Assembly: GCA_033220425.1 (NCBI GenBank)
Contig: CM065646.1
Location: forward strand, 5,835,501-5,899,500
Length of the DNA stretch: 64,000 nucleotides
Direction: 5' to 3'
Origin: Lepraria neglecta
Lineage: Eukaryota > Ascomycota > Lecanoromycetes > Lecanorales > Stereocaulaceae
Notes under the pieces: generated by a model
Seen by the model: only the letters and a program-made list of their open reading frames with translations
Databases searched by the model: none
What the model was told of the DNA's origin: nothing
Translations under genes and position numbers: made by a program
In this document: one piece after another, positions 29,489 to 41,833 of the stretch
Position numbering within the stretch: the first letter of the stretch is position 1
Layout of the letters: each line of letters starts with the position of its first letter

Positions 29489-32400
29489 CTATCGTGCAGA
29501 CGAAGTCATCAATAATCCTTCTATAGCTTGGCCTCTGCTGGGTGCAGCACTCAGAGCAGCAGACACGGGTGTGCTCGACCTCGTCGGGACGGCACTTCTG
29601 TTGTGTGCCATATGTGCCCTGACCAGATGACCGGCAGCCAGGGCACTGCACAGACTGAGCTCACCTGCCAGCGTAGTGGCAGCAATGATTCGGGCCAGTT
29701 TTCTTGCATTGTCTCCTGGGTTTGTTGGATGTGAGCCTCGGACACCGAGGAGATCAAGACAGGCACTTTGCGGTTCGAGTACTGTGCCACCGCCGATAGT
29801 TCCAACTTCGATGCAAGGCATGGAAACGCAGAGTTGGAGATTACCGTTCAAGCTATATGGTATCAGCACGGAACACAACAGACAGGGTTGCTAACTCACT
29901 TTCGCATGGTTGTAATACAATTACTGCTCTCCACGTTCTGCGCAGGGTCTTGACCAGTAGCCAAGAAGATGGCGGTGACAATATTCGAGGCGTGAGCATT
30001 GAAACCACCGATGCTGCCGGCCATTGCACTGCCAATCAGATTCTTGCTCGTGTTGAGCTCGACCAAAGCATTGACGTCGCTCTTCAGGACGTTCTTGACT
30101 ATATCACCAGGGACGATAGTTTCTGCCACAACGCTCTTGCCTCTTCCATCGATCCAGTTGATGGCAGCTGATTTCTTATCTGTACAGTAGTTGCCCGAAA
30201 CCGAGATGATTGACATGTCATCGAAGCCGCTGTCCCGAGCCATAACCCTCAGAGCCTCTTCGACGCCCTTGGAAATCATATTCATACCCATTGCATCTCC
30301 TGTGGTAGTTTTGAATCTGATGTAAAGATAGCTGCCCGCAAGGGCTGTTTTCATTGACTGCAATCGAGCGAAGCGGCTTGTTGAGTTGAAGGCGTTTCTC
30401 ATGGTCTTCTGACCCTCTTCCGAGTCCAGCCAAAGTTTTGCAGCGCCAGCTCTGGCCAGGGTTTGAAACCCAACACAAGGTCCTCGAGTCATACCGTCAC
30501 CTGTAATAACAGTTGTGGCTCCACCAGCGGCATTGATCGCTTTGCAGCCTCTGTTGGTGCTGGCCACGAGTACACCTTCGGTCGTAGCCATTGGAATGTA
30601 GTATGATTGTCCGTCTATCACCAAAGGACCAGCCACGCCAACTGGAAGTGGCATATATCCTATGACATTTTCGCAACAGGCACCGTGGACATTCTCATAG
30701 TTGTAGTCCTGATAAGGCAGCTTTGAGTATTCTAGCGAGCTCGAGTTCTCTGCCGTTGCTGCCGTCCTCGATACCAGCGTCCTGCGAATCTTAACAGCTC
30801 GAGTCAATGATGCAAGCCTTGTCATGACGTTGAGGTTTTCCAAAGTCTTTTCAAGCGCGTAGCCCGGGATTTTGCCTCGCACAGCCAATTCACTTAGCTC
30901 TTTGTCGTTGAGATGGGCAGCTTGCTTGTTCCCCAACATCTGCTCACATTGCTTCATGTCTCTGACTTCAGACCCTGGAGTACCCTCAACAGGAGCGACA
31001 TTGGTATGAGCCATAGTCGTGTCGACCTGGAGCGAAGTTTTCGGCTCGGCGTGGTTTTGAGGTCTGTTTTCAGCAATCTGTGTTTCAGGCAGACTATCTT
31101 GGACGACTCGAGGCTCTTTGATGCTCCACCTTGCGGCATTGAAAAGGTACCCGTTGAGTGCGATGCTGACAGTCAATGCCACTATGATCCATTTACTCAC
31201 GACTGGGTCTTCCAGGCTCTTGAGTACACCCTCAACTACCCTTCCTCCCACGATGTAATCCAGATAGTCGGTGTAGTCGTCGTCATCGTCGTGGTCGTCA
31301 GATATCGGGCCACCAATTGCTTCCGACAGAGGTGAATACAGGTCGTACTTGATCGGTGGAAGGACGGTAACGGTGATCGCAGACTGTCCTTCCGTAGCTT
31401 CGATGTAAAGATAATCAAGACCATTCTGTGCTACCTTGAACGGATCCATCGAAGGAGGCGTGAGCACATTAGAGAGCCCGGAGACTGAGGTTGGGGCCGC
31501 ATTTCTGTTGCCGTTCCGAAACGGTATGGTGCATAGATTCAGCGCATTGATCAGTAGGAAGCCGGTGACCATGAGAACTTTAAACTTCGGGATACTGCTG
31601 TCGCGTGCTTTCTTGCCGAAAACGGCCGGGCCATCGGTGATACTTTCGCCATTGCCTGCTGCCTTCGCCCTTGACAGCTCATCACTTGAGGCCACATTCT
31701 CAGCAACCCGTCTGCTTATTCCATCTTCCTGGAGGGCCCGGCTCAAAGCTACATGGCGTTTGATGCGATTGATCTCCAGTTTGACGCTGAGTATGGCAGT
31801 ATAGAATGTGAAAAGCAGGATGCAATCGAACAGCAATATCCAAGCAGCAAGGAAGCAGAATTGTGTAAGCCCGCCCTGTACGCCAGATGCGGCTCCGGCA
31901 ACTAAGATGGCAATCTCAATGCAATAGTCTCGGACAATATCGAAGCCTTTCTCCTGTACGGCCACTTGCAGCGAGGATTTGATATTGCTTGAGGAGCCAG
32001 GGTTCTTCGCATCTGAAGCAAGGTTTGTTTCTCGTCGCGGTGGGCTTGTCGCGGCCGAAAGTACGGCTTTGGTGAGTATGATTGGTTTCTCGAAGCCGAT
32101 GGTGACCACAAGGAACGGCAAGCCTTCGGAGAGTAGCACTAAATTGATGGGCACCCCGAATTTTGTGGTCACGATGATGCCGAAGAGGAAAGCGAATACC
32201 GAAGAGATCAAGACCGATGTAGCGAGCCAGAAGTTCGAGCCCATATCCCTCATGGACATGAAGAGAGAAACGAATGTCAGATGCATCGATAGATACCCTA
32301 GGATCATTATGACAATGTCTAGCGATTCCGCGTTCTACGTCTGTTTAGCAATTGAGTGCTCATTTGTTGGCAGCATACATTTACCTTTATCAAGTCCACA

Positions 32401-33176
32401 AAGCCGGTCCAGAAGTTGGCAGCCGAGCGATGCATTGTACCCCGAGTAGCGTGACCGCCGTTCTTCGCAGCTTTCATAACCCAGGACTTTGGCTCTGGTG
32501 TCACATCCTCATTGCGTTCTCCCTGTGTTTTATCTGAAACTGCTATATTCGGTAATTCTTGGATTGAAGCTAGAAAGTCAGAAGCTTCGTTGAAAGGCAC
32601 TGCAAAAGCCAATGTCGTATCCTGCGAGATCGGCGACAGTGGATTCCAGGTCGGAGGTAAAGACTTGATGGAGCTATTATCGGGTATAGATACCTCGTGT
32701 GCCAAAGGGGCAGTCCGAGGGAAGGTGTTCGATAGAGAATCAGGGAAGACCAAGGTCATGACCGTTGTATGTTGTGCGTTCTAGAGAAGCGTCAATAGAG
32801 TTCAAAAGCCAACTCATAGATCCCCACATACAGTATCTGGATCGTCAATTCCACCATTGTCGGTTTGCCATTTCCAAGAAGTCTGTTCTCCCAATTGTAA
32901 CCGTCTTCCCCCTTCCACAAGCGAATTGAGATCTGTGCTGCCAATGTCGTTGCCCAAGCTTGTATGGTCGAAAAGACTGCCCTCGAGAAGGCCGACGTAA
33001 GATGTGCTTGCTAGCAATGCTACAAAGACGATGGCATGTATGGGATGTGTGAAAGCGTTGCGAGAAACCAGTTGAAGTATGCGAGTGATTTGCTGGTTCA
33101 GGTAGCCGGGATTAGAGGGCGCCGCATGGTTATGTTCGTGGCGGAGACGCGCTGGGAGGAACGAGGCTCCCAACAT
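29489..33176 (-). CDS. HMG1: 3-hydroxy-3-methylglutaryl-CoA reductase (HMG1-type, membrane-anchored)
   Basis: Exons are 33176-32832, 32780-32385, 32334-29900 and 29852-29489, with introns of 51, 50 and 47 nt; the product has 1179 residues, normal for fungi. The N-terminus has a membrane helix, then after a lumenal loop a sterol-sensing-type membrane domain ([31 protein letters not shown]) and a linker. The catalytic domain contains [21 protein letters not shown] with the catalytic Glu, [29 protein letters not shown] with the Lys, [13 protein letters not shown] with the Asp, [13 protein letters not shown] and the C-terminal [12 protein letters not shown] with the His. It catalyses NADPH-dependent mevalonate formation, the control step of ergosterol and isoprenoid synthesis, in the ER. 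All key residues are intact. Confidence 0.95.
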
Positions 33177-34393
33177 TTTGAATGATCAAGGATTGTAGAG
33201 GGTTTGTAGAGGTGGTCGGGCGTGGGATGAAGCACTAGTGTTTCGACATTGGGGCTGCGAGGCGCACACTATCGTCGGAGACTTGTCAGGGTATGGCCTT
33301 TACACAAGGCAATCCGGTGGCACCAGGATAGACAATTCTCTTCTGCATGAAACTTGCTCACCTTGTCGTCATATCCTACAAGCGCAGGTCGGCCGTGGTC
33401 ATGCTAAATCAGGCCTGGCCGAAGCTCTTGGTTTTCGTCGTTGATAGCAGAAGGTTCTAGCTCTTGTCGCGACTGCTCCAAAGGACAAAAACGCGCAATT
33501 AAGGAACGAACGCTCGCCCGAGCAGCGATAGAGAAATGGTTGGTAGCTCGCCGTTAACTTTTCAACCCAAATTCCAAGGAAGGAGGCTTACAGAAGATCC
33601 CCAAAGCCGTTCGGGGCCAATTTTTTCGGCTCATCGAACCCTGGCTAAAGCAGATATGCAGCCGAAGAACAAAGCCAATCAACGACTCTCTTATCACAGA
33701 CCGCTATTTCTCCGATGCCTTAGCGGTTGTATAGTGTAATGGTCTTCGGCCGAGTTATGTTTGGCCACCTGCCGAACGAATAGCTACTTTAAGAAGACCT
33801 ACGAGAGCCCCCGATTTGCGCACTGTTCAGTATACATATGCAGACCAATTAATCTCAAGGTTGTCTATCTATGAGTTTGCCCATTTTTGACCATGTTGGC
33901 CACCCAATTCCAGATCTTCGGGGATCACATCCATCTATTTACACAATTCAAGGCAACTTGTCTATCGTCTGGAAGTCCTCGGTTGGCTCTGGAGCATGTG
34001 GTTCACAAGCAGTGTGAATCTAAAAGATAGCAAAATCTTTCTAGCCATAGGACAAACGTCGCAATTGGTGTAGAGAATCTAGAGGTTAGAAGATCGTTTA
34101 AAATCAACATAAAAGCTCATGAGGCTTTTCTTTATGGCAAAAGGCGTGATTCAAGACGTAGTGCAAAGTGATTAAAGAGTTCATTCTTGGGGATGACCTA
34201 ATAATATACAGAAGCTATCCACTGTCTAATATCAGGCACCCTCAGGGTTCCCTTTGCTCAAGAAGTTGCCTCGAGGCAGACAAGTGGTGGCGGGAAGAGA
34301 AGGATAGACATATTCCAAAGCTCAACGGACACAGGTCCCAGATCAAGAAATAAACCGCATGAAAGGATTACAGAGATCCTGGGGGGAGTAGCG
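33177..34393. other. 1.2-kb region without a supported gene
   Basis: Upstream of HMG-CoA reductase, so its promoter lies here. No convincing coding frame. Near 33725 the string GGTTGTATAGTGTAATGG resembles a tRNA A box, but no B box follows. Confidence 0.4.
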
Positions 34394-35047
34394 TCACTTC
34401 TTTCCAGTCTTGGCTTTCTTTGCGGGTGCCTTTTCTTCCTCAGGAGCACTACGCTTGGCGCCAACGCGAGAGCTCTTCCTTGTTCCCTCCGTTGGCGGCG
34501 CCTTCTCCTTCTTAGGCGCTCTAGCCTTGGTCTCAGTCTTCTTGCCAGTCGCTTTCTTACCGCTGTTGGCCTTGGGCTTCTCCTTTTCCTCCTTCTTCTC
34601 GCCGCCCTCCTTCATTTCAGCGTCCTTCTTTTCTTCAGACTTGGCCTGGGGCGCGCCCTTGATAGGCTCGTTCTTGGATCCGGGCTCGTTTTCGTAGCCA
34701 CCGCCGCGCTTCTCATATTCTTCAGAGATCTTGCCGGCCTGTAGCATTACTTGAGTGTCAGCGCGTCAAGCAACACTCATAACGGCAACAATTGCGGTCA
34801 TTTATGACCCAAATATGACAGTATTGTATACAGCAGAAGGGGCCGTGAGCAACCGACCTTCCAAGCTGCCATCTGGCCCTTCCCACTTCCATCCTTGTTT
34901 GTCATCTGCTTTACATCTGTGCAAACATCACGAATTAGCTCACAAATGCCAATATAAGATTATTCTGGCGCATTGTTACAACTACCAACCTTCTTTCGCC
35001 TCTTCACGGAGCTTAGGATCTGTAGGCTTTCCCTTTGATGACACCAT
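34394..35047 (-). CDS. small Lys-rich (histone-tail-like) fungal protein, unknown function
   Basis: Three exons: 35047-34990, 34916-34858, 34738-34394, with introns of 73 and 119 nt; the product has 153 residues. The first ~60 residues are a conserved-looking unit: MVSSKGKPTDPKLREEAKE, then DVKQMTNKDGSGKGQMAAWK and AGKISEEYEKRGGGYENEPG. The rest is made almost wholly of Lys, Glu, Ala, Pro and Thr, ending KKAKTGKK, with several KKAxGKK-type basic clusters that resemble nuclear or DNA-binding tails. I recall similar N-termini in other ascomycetes but no named domain. A nuclear location is inference from composition. Confidence 0.7.
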
Positions 35048-35472
35048 TATGACGGTTTTCAATTGATTGTCGAGTATCGTGTAAGAAAATTGCTTTGAGA
35101 GGTTGTCAAGAGCGTGTCCAGAAAGAGATGCATGACGACGGACCCCGGGAAGATCGCCCGACTCAATCTTGCTTGGAAACACGCTAGTGGAGGAATGTTA
35201 CTCCGGGTGGGAGACAGGAACAGACATTCAGAGCCAACTGATCTTCAAACCTCGCCATAGATGCAGAAATTGCTGTTGCTGGAAGGTTTGTGCACAGTAC
35301 AGACAGCTCGTGGTTCAACGGGGCAGATGACCCTTCCATTGGCCTTTGCAGCATGAGATCAACCCAAACTTCTCTGCTTGCTTTCCTCAATGTAGTGGCC
35401 TTGATATCGTCTTGCTTTTTGAGAGCCAGAAGCTTCATTAAGCGGTCTTACAACATGTAGTATGTCCCTAGC
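35048..35472. other. intergenic, no supported gene
   Basis: Lies between the Lys-rich gene start and the 3' end of the nicotinamidase gene. The minus frame at 35184-35438 lacks a recognisable domain. Confidence 0.4.
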
Positions 35473-36250
35473 TCACGGCAGCTTCTTGACCCTCTCCACT
35501 TCAGGACCATCAGCACTGGTCATCTTGATCCCGGCCTTCTCCATCTCTTCTTTCGCTGCTCCCCAGCCTTTCTCGCCAGTGTCTACACTCCTCGTGGCTT
35601 CTTCGAGCACACAGACCTGGAAACCCTCCTTTTTAGCATCGAGTGCTGTGCATTTGACGCAGCAGTCTCCAGCTATCCCCACAACGAAAACATGTGTGAT
35701 CCCCGCACTATTGAGCCTGTCTGCGAGATCTAAATTGGTTGCTTGTGATGACTTGTTCCCGAAAACGTCTGCGAAGCCAGAGAACATTTCGACTCTGCGG
35801 TCTTTCCCTTTTTCCATTATTGTATCGACCTTTGCCACGTCTATCTCGGGTATGATATCGGCACCTTTCGTCCCTTGGACACAATGCACCGGCCAAATCG
35901 GTATCTCGTGTGACTGTGATGTTTCCGATGGGTTGGATATATTTACAGAAGACTCGAAGGGCCTGTTGTTTGGTGGAGCGTGGGAGGTCTCAAAAGATAT
36001 GTGGTCCTGAGGATGGAAGTCCTTGGTAGCAATCTTGAGGGAGAAGGGCAGAGAGAGGAGAGTGTTGATCAGTGGTGCTATTTCACGTCCTCCAGGTACT
36101 GCTAGTGAGCCTTCCTTCGCAATAGTAAGTATATTTCCAGAGTTCAGGCTGGCTCAATGTGGATCCACTCACGGGTGGACAGAAGTCTTCTTGCAAGTCA
36201 ACAACCAGCAGAGCTGGCTTGAAAGAGCCTGCAGGCTCCAAGGCTGCCAT
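35473..36250 (-). CDS. PNC1: nicotinamidase
   Basis: Exons are 36250-36173 and 36114-35473 with a 58-nt intron (GTGAGT..GAAG), giving 239 residues. The isochorismatase-type fold is shown by ALLVVDLQEDFCPP (catalytic Asp18), KIATKDFHPQDH (Lys57 plus the metal ligands Asp58, His60 and His64), WPVHCVQGTKGADI and VVGIAGDCCVKCTALDA, with the nucleophilic Cys at about residue 178. The enzyme hydrolyses nicotinamide to nicotinic acid in NAD+ salvage and thereby relieves sirtuin inhibition. Homologs often have DYCVKYTA where this one has DCCVKCTA; the key Cys is kept. The gene diverges from the SNF2-family gene at 36635, sharing a 384-bp promoter region. Confidence 0.92.
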
Positions 36251-36634
36251 CCTCAAACGAGACCGGAGATAGTACTGCTGTGGGCCGCCTATGCTGTTAT
36301 CATCATCGTTCAGTGGTGATGGAAAGTAACTCAAAGTTGATGATTTGAGCCCCGCAGCTCGTACTTTAGGCCTCCAGGCATTTTTTGCCGGAATTATTCC
36401 GTTCCACGCCCTGTCGATTCGAAAGCTCTCTGCCAGATAACCAACACCTCTAATATCAAGAAGGGACTTTTTTATCTGGCATGGCTGTCTCCTCCAATAA
36501 TCTCCCAACAACCTTTTCCACAGATAAAAACCCAACTGCAACACTGTGGCGCGGCGTAACGCGAACTTCTTCCACCCCACGTGACCCCGCGTTACACTTA
36601 TCAACCCTCCTTACCAATCATAGACGACGTGATC

Positions 36635-39600
36635 ATGGACCTAACTGATAGTGATAACGACCTAGACATTACGAAGTCGGTAAGGAAGGAACTAGGACAT
36701 AAAGACTATATCAGCAGTAAGCCCCTCTCACCACCTTTACTATCTTCCTCTGGTTGACTTACTGTTTCTACAGGGGTCGTTAGTAACGAACCCAGAAGCG
36801 TATCAGAAGCAGAAGACGAATTTGACCCTCATAGCAAGCGGCGAATACATTATGCTCAACCAAAAGGCCAGAAAGTCGACTGGCCAGACGAGGATGACAG
36901 CGAGGAAGCCTACAAGAATTTCAAGAACCGGAAATCTGTCCAGCGGAAGAAAGCAGCAGCCAGTACAAGAAAGGCCAAGGCGGTGGAGAAGGCGAATGTG
37001 GTTGGCAAGAGACAGACAAAGATCGACGGTAACAGAAATGGCGAGGGAAAAATTGAAAAGCAATGGGGGAACGAGTCCGATGGTGATCAATTGATGGAGT
37101 ATACTCTACCGGACTATTTGAAGAACAGAAGAGCACGATTCGATAAGCGTACGGAGAAGCTACAAGCGGCTGGTTTGAAGCTGCCGCCGAAGTACGATGA
37201 CATTGATTTCTCGGATGATGAACGATTGGGGGATTTGGCTGAAAGACCGGATTTCCCTCAGGGCAAGCCCGCAGCACCATACAAGGACAAGCAGCTCCCA
37301 AAGTCGCTAGGTCTCATACCGGCACCGATTGCTCAATGGCTGAGAGACTACCAAATGGAAGGTACAGCTTTCTTGCATGCTCTATTCGTCTACCAAACCG
37401 GAGGGATTCTTGGTGATGATATGGGTTTAGGGAAGACGGTCCAGGTCATTGCATTTTTGACCGCGGCATTCGGCAAAACTGGCGACGAGCGAGATGCAAA
37501 ACGGATGCGCAAGATGCGGCGAGCAGATGCTCCTTGGTACCCTAAAGCTCTTGTGGTCTGTCCCGGGACGTTGATAGAGAATTGGAAGAATGAGTTCAAT
37601 CGATGGGGCTGGTGGCATGTTGATGCATATCATGGAGACTCTAAAGAAGCCGCATTGGAAGCCGCAGCGAAAGGCCGGCTTGAGATCATGATTACAACTT
37701 ATACGACATACAGGATGAATAAGAGCGCAATCAATATGGTGGAATGGGATTGTGTTATTGCAGACGAATGCCATCAGGTTAAGGGGAGACGGTCGGAGAC
37801 TACGGTGGCTTTGAATGAAGTCAACGCTCTGTGTAGGATTGGTCTTACAGGGACGGCCATACAGAACTCGTATGACGAGCTATGGACGTTGCTCAATTGG
37901 ACGAATCCCGGCAAATTTGGACCCATCTCGACATGGAAGCAAAGCATTAGTCTGCCTTTGAAGATGGGTCAGTCCCACGATGCTACCGTCTACCAGCTTA
38001 GCAAAGCCCGGAAGACTGCCAAAGCTCTTGTAGAGAACCTGCTTCCACAATTTTTCCTCCGTCGAATGAAGACCTTGATCGCAGATCAGCTCCCCAAGAA
38101 AAATGACCGAGTAGTCTTCTGTCCCCTCACAGAGACCCAAGCAGACGCCTACGAGAACTGCATTGACAGCGATGTCGTCCGCTACATCAGAGAATCGACA
38201 AATGACTGTGCATGCGGTTCTGGCAAGAAGCAAGGCTGGTGCTGCCAACAATTTCTCCCAGATGGTGGTAAATGGCAATCTTATGTCTTTCCAGCAATCA
38301 ACCATCTCCAAAAGCTCTCCAATCACCTTGCAATCTTGATTCCCCAAAGCACCGACGCAAAGGAGAAGCAAGACAAAGATCTAGAAATGCTCCAAGTCGC
38401 TGTGCCAGACCAATGGCGCGACCTCTTCCGCAACCGTGACTCCATCCTCAACTACTCCAACCCCGAATTCTGCGGCAAGTGGAAGATACTGAAGAAGCTG
38501 CTCCGCTTCTGGCACGGCAATGGCGACAAAGTACTGGTCTTCAGCCATTCCGTCCGTCTCCTTAAGATGCTCCAGATGCTCTTCCAGCATACAACTTACA
38601 ACGTCAGCTACCTCGACGGCGCAATGAAGTACGAAGACCGTGCGAAAACGGTTGACGACTTCAACAGTGACCCCGATCAATTTGTCTTCCTCATCAGCAC
38701 AAAAGCTGGAGGTGTGGGTCTCAATATCACCTCCGCGAACAAAGTTGTTGTGGTAGATCCGAACTGGAATCCAGCCTACGACCTACAGGCTCAAGACCGT
38801 GCATATCGCATAGGCCAAGTCCGAGATGTCGAAGTCTTCCGTCTCGTCTCCGCTGGGACGATCGAAGAAATTGTGTATGCGAGACAGATATACAAGCAGC
38901 AACAAGCGAACATTGGCTACACAGCCAGCACAGAACGCCGCTACTTCAAAGGTGTACAAGAGAACAAAGACCAGAAAGGCGAGATCTTCGGCCTTGCCAA
39001 CCTCTTCTCTTTTCAAACAGAGAAAATGGTCCTGAGGGATATCGTCAACAAGACTAACGTCGCGGAATCTAAAGCCGGCGTCACCATCATAGGAGTTGAT
39101 CTCGACCATCCCGCTGACAACGAGGGAGACGATGACCCTTTCCTAGGCAGTGGTGCTGCTGACGACGACAATGAAAACAGCGCCATGTCTCAACTCGCCG
39201 CCCTCGTCGTCGACGAAGCCGAAGAAGTCGCCGGCACAAAATCTAAACGCCGCAAGATCTCTGCAGGCAAAAAGAAAAGTGACCCCGTACAAGCCATCCT
39301 CGCAAATGCAGGCGTAGAATACATGCACGAAAACAGCGAAGTAGTCGGCTCCTCTAAAATCGAAGCCTCCCTTTCTCGTCGCGCGCAAGAAGCTCAGAAT
39401 GACTCGGGTGTGGGCAATCAGCATGTCTTTGCCAAAACCCAGGACCGTCTTCCTATAAAGCGACGGCATCCAGATGACGATGTGAGTGAGAGTGAGGGAG
39501 ATGGGGAAGTGGAGTGGCAGTACCATCCGCCGCAAGCTGTTATGAAGAGGCATTTGTGTGCTATGGCGGAGACGTTTGGGTTTGGTGATGCGGTGGAGTT

Positions 39601-39721
39601 TGCGCTTGTGGTTGAGGGGTGGACGCAGGCGCAGAGGAGGAGTTGTTTGGATAAGTTTTATGGCATTAGAAGGAAGGAGCTTGGGTTAGATAGGAAGGAG
39701 AAGGTTGACGGGGAGGAATGA
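36635..39721 (+). CDS. SNF2-family ATPase, ERCC6L2-like (Rad26-related) with HEBO-type C-terminus
   Basis: Exons are 36635-36716 and 36774-39721 with a 57-nt intron; the product has 1009 residues. An acidic and basic N-terminus is followed by a SNF2 helicase core: WLRDYQMEGTAFL, GDDMGLGKT (Walker A, about residue 242), DECHQVKG (about 356), GLTGTAIQNSYDELW, then the second RecA lobe VLVFSHSVRLL, STKAGGVGLNI, NWNPAYD and QAQDRAYRIGQ (about 698). A cysteine insertion (CACGSGKKQGWCC) sits between the lobes. The last ~60 residues (VMKRHLCAMAETFGFG ... LDKFYGIRRKEL) match the HEBO domain known from ERCC6L2. The expected role is chromatin/DNA-translocase work in DNA repair in the nucleus. Exact orthology to ERCC6L2 rather than CSB is inferred from the HEBO end. 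Confidence 0.88.
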
Positions 39722-39768
39722 ATGGATCACTGGGACAGCGTAGGCGCTTGGAGTGGGCTTTACATCAT

Positions 39769-39960
39769 GCTGGTATGAAAGACGTTTGCTGAACGAAGTC
39801 ATGAGAGATACCCCTTTTGCAAAAGCGCGGGATGGGCAGCTTCAGGAAGGGTAAAGGGTCATCATCTTAATAGAACCGCTGGAAGGACAGGCGTTTGCCC
39901 ACGAAGTTATAACAGATACCCCATTTGTTTGAAAAACGTAGCATGGGCGATGATGATTGG
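39769..39960. repeat. diverged direct repeat downstream of the SNF2 gene
   Basis: A block at about 39769-39845 (GCTGGTATGAAAGACGTTTG .. GAGATACCCCTTTTG .. GATGGGC) is repeated with about 30% change at about 39879-39955 (GCTGGAAGGACAGGCGTTTG .. CAGATACCCCATTTG .. CATGGGC), a period of about 110 bp. It is non-coding and probably an old tandem duplication in the 3' flank. Confidence 0.55.
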
Positions 39961-40048
39961 GAGGGTTTCAAGCATTTGTTCTTAATCAAACTTGTACAAA
40001 TCTACCATATACTCGATCTCATTTCCTATTCCATCCCAAACCACACCT

Positions 40049-41833
40049 CTACCGTCCAAAATGATTCTTCTCAAAAGTCCTGAATACCATAAAAGAAAGA
40101 GCCGAAAAACAAAACGCAAGCTCAAATCCAACATCGCCTCCATACCCCGGCGTCCCAATCTTGCGTCCAATCGGTCCAATAAACCACACCTGCGCCATTC
40201 CCATGACGGCTCCGAAGACACCAAAGCAGAAGGCTAGCACGGCTGCCATGCCGGGGGGGAGCAGGCCGGGAGAGTTCCAGATGGAGATGTCGTAGACGCG
40301 CTTTTTGAAGATGAAGTGCTCGGTTAGGGAGATGCCTTCGTAGATGGCTAGCCAGTAGCCCTAGAGTAATATGTCATGTAAGCTTCGATTCTCTTCTCAT
40401 ACGGAAAGGGAAGGGGGGGGGCCTTACAATAAGCAGCATGAAGTTTTCCAACACGGACTCGAAATGGCTGTAGCCCGGTATAGCAATCGCGCAATAAACC
40501 AGCGTGCCAATGAATGTCCAGATGAATCGCGGCACGGCTTGCGTATAGTGCGTCATGAGCTGTAGACTGAATGTCAAGCTGTAGATATTCGGGCAATTGT
40601 TCGCGACGATGCTGAGGGCGAGGATGACGAGGCAGAATTGACCGAAGCGGCCCAGGGGGGGAAGAGCACGGCTGCTAAGAGGCCGCCGATTCCAGATGCA
40701 GAGTAACCGTCTGCGTAGGATGTGTCGACGGTGTCGAGGGTAGCGGTTGCGATGGCTAGGCCGAGCATTTCGGTGAAGGCGAGGGGGAAGATCAGACCGG
40801 CCCATGTCCAGGCGAAGACTTTGATGCGGTTGACGTTGGCGGGTTGGTAGACGGTGTAGTCGGCTGCGTAGCTCGTCCAGCCAGTGGCAAAGCCGAATAC
40901 GCTGGCTGCGAAGGATAGGATACTGCCTGCTTCTGAGTTTCCGACGCCCATGGGGAGATTGCTGAATTTGCCGCTGTGGGCGAATTCGCCGAGGACGATG
41001 AGGAAGATTATGAGGGAGGGGATCCAGGACCAGAATTCGTAATGGTGGACTACTTTGTAGCCGAAGACGGTCACAAGCCAGGTTGCTGCTGCGATTATGA
41101 TGATGCCTGCGTATCCTGGGACGGAGGGGTTGACGGCGTTAATGAGTTGAGCGCCGACTATGACGTTGACGGCGGACCAGCCTACGCAGGCGAGGACGTT
41201 GAAGCAGGCAACTGGGGGAATTTAGTTTTGGTTCCTCCGAAAACGGAAAGGTAGGGGAGTTGGTAGGGGAGAGGTGCTTCATTGGGTGGGGAAGCATGTA
41301 GCCACTTACTGATTTTCACGCCGTAAAAACCGAAGAAGTAGCGGGAGAGGACCATTTGGCGGAGACCGAAGCGGGGGCCGAAGGTGGAGAAGAAGGCGAC
41401 TGGGGTGATGCCCAAGCAGTTGATAAAGAAGATGGTGAGGAGGGAGTCGACAAAGCCAAGTTGGAAGACTGGGATTGCCAGTGCACCAATGGCGAAGGAG
41501 GAGACGACCATGTTGGCGGAGAACCACTAGCAATCGCTATATCAGCGCCTTATGTCCTTATTTGGTCTGCGAGTCAAGAATGCCCACCATTGTTCCCACT
41601 TTCGTGAGATTTGTATCCGTCCGCTCATTCTCGGGCACTCTTTCAATTCCTCTGGGCTCAACGCCGAACTTGCTGACGGCTCGTTGGATCCTGGCATATA
41701 AGGTGTCGCCGGTCACGAAAACTTCGCCAGCCACGGCTGGTGCTTCCTCGGTGTAGATTGGAGCACCATGCATTTTCTCTGGGTCCGAGCCTTGGGAGTG
41801 GCTCTCCACTGCATATTCGCTTTTGAGGCCCAT
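40049..41833 (-). CDS. purine-cytosine permease (NCS1 family, FCY2-like) with a one-base frameshift
   Basis: Exons are 41833-41588, 41526-41310, 41211-40428 and 40360-40049 (introns 61, 98 and 67 nt). The parts give a protein of about 519 residues with the FCY2 landmarks RTDTNLTKVGTMWFSANMVVSSFA, STFGPRFGLRQMVLSRYFFG, LACVGWSAVNVIVGAQ, GWTSYAADYTVYQP, IVANNCPNIYSLTF and a C-terminal VFRTFEKNHFGR. It is a 12-helix proton symporter for adenine, guanine, hypoxanthine and cytosine at the plasma membrane (family knowledge). In exon 3, a run of seven C on the coding strand (40656-40662) leaves the frame one base short: PP is followed by WAAS rather than LGRFGQF. Exon lengths agree only if one base is missing. 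This is real inactivation or a homopolymer error. Confidence 0.82.

Noticed and set aside
33718-33765. tRNA A-box-like GTATAGTGTAATGG
   Set aside because: No B box (GGTTCRANNCC) within the next 80 bases and no acceptor-stem pairing.
37880-38371. 163-codon antisense frame over the SNF2 gene
   Set aside because: Antisense shadow of the strongly conserved helicase core.
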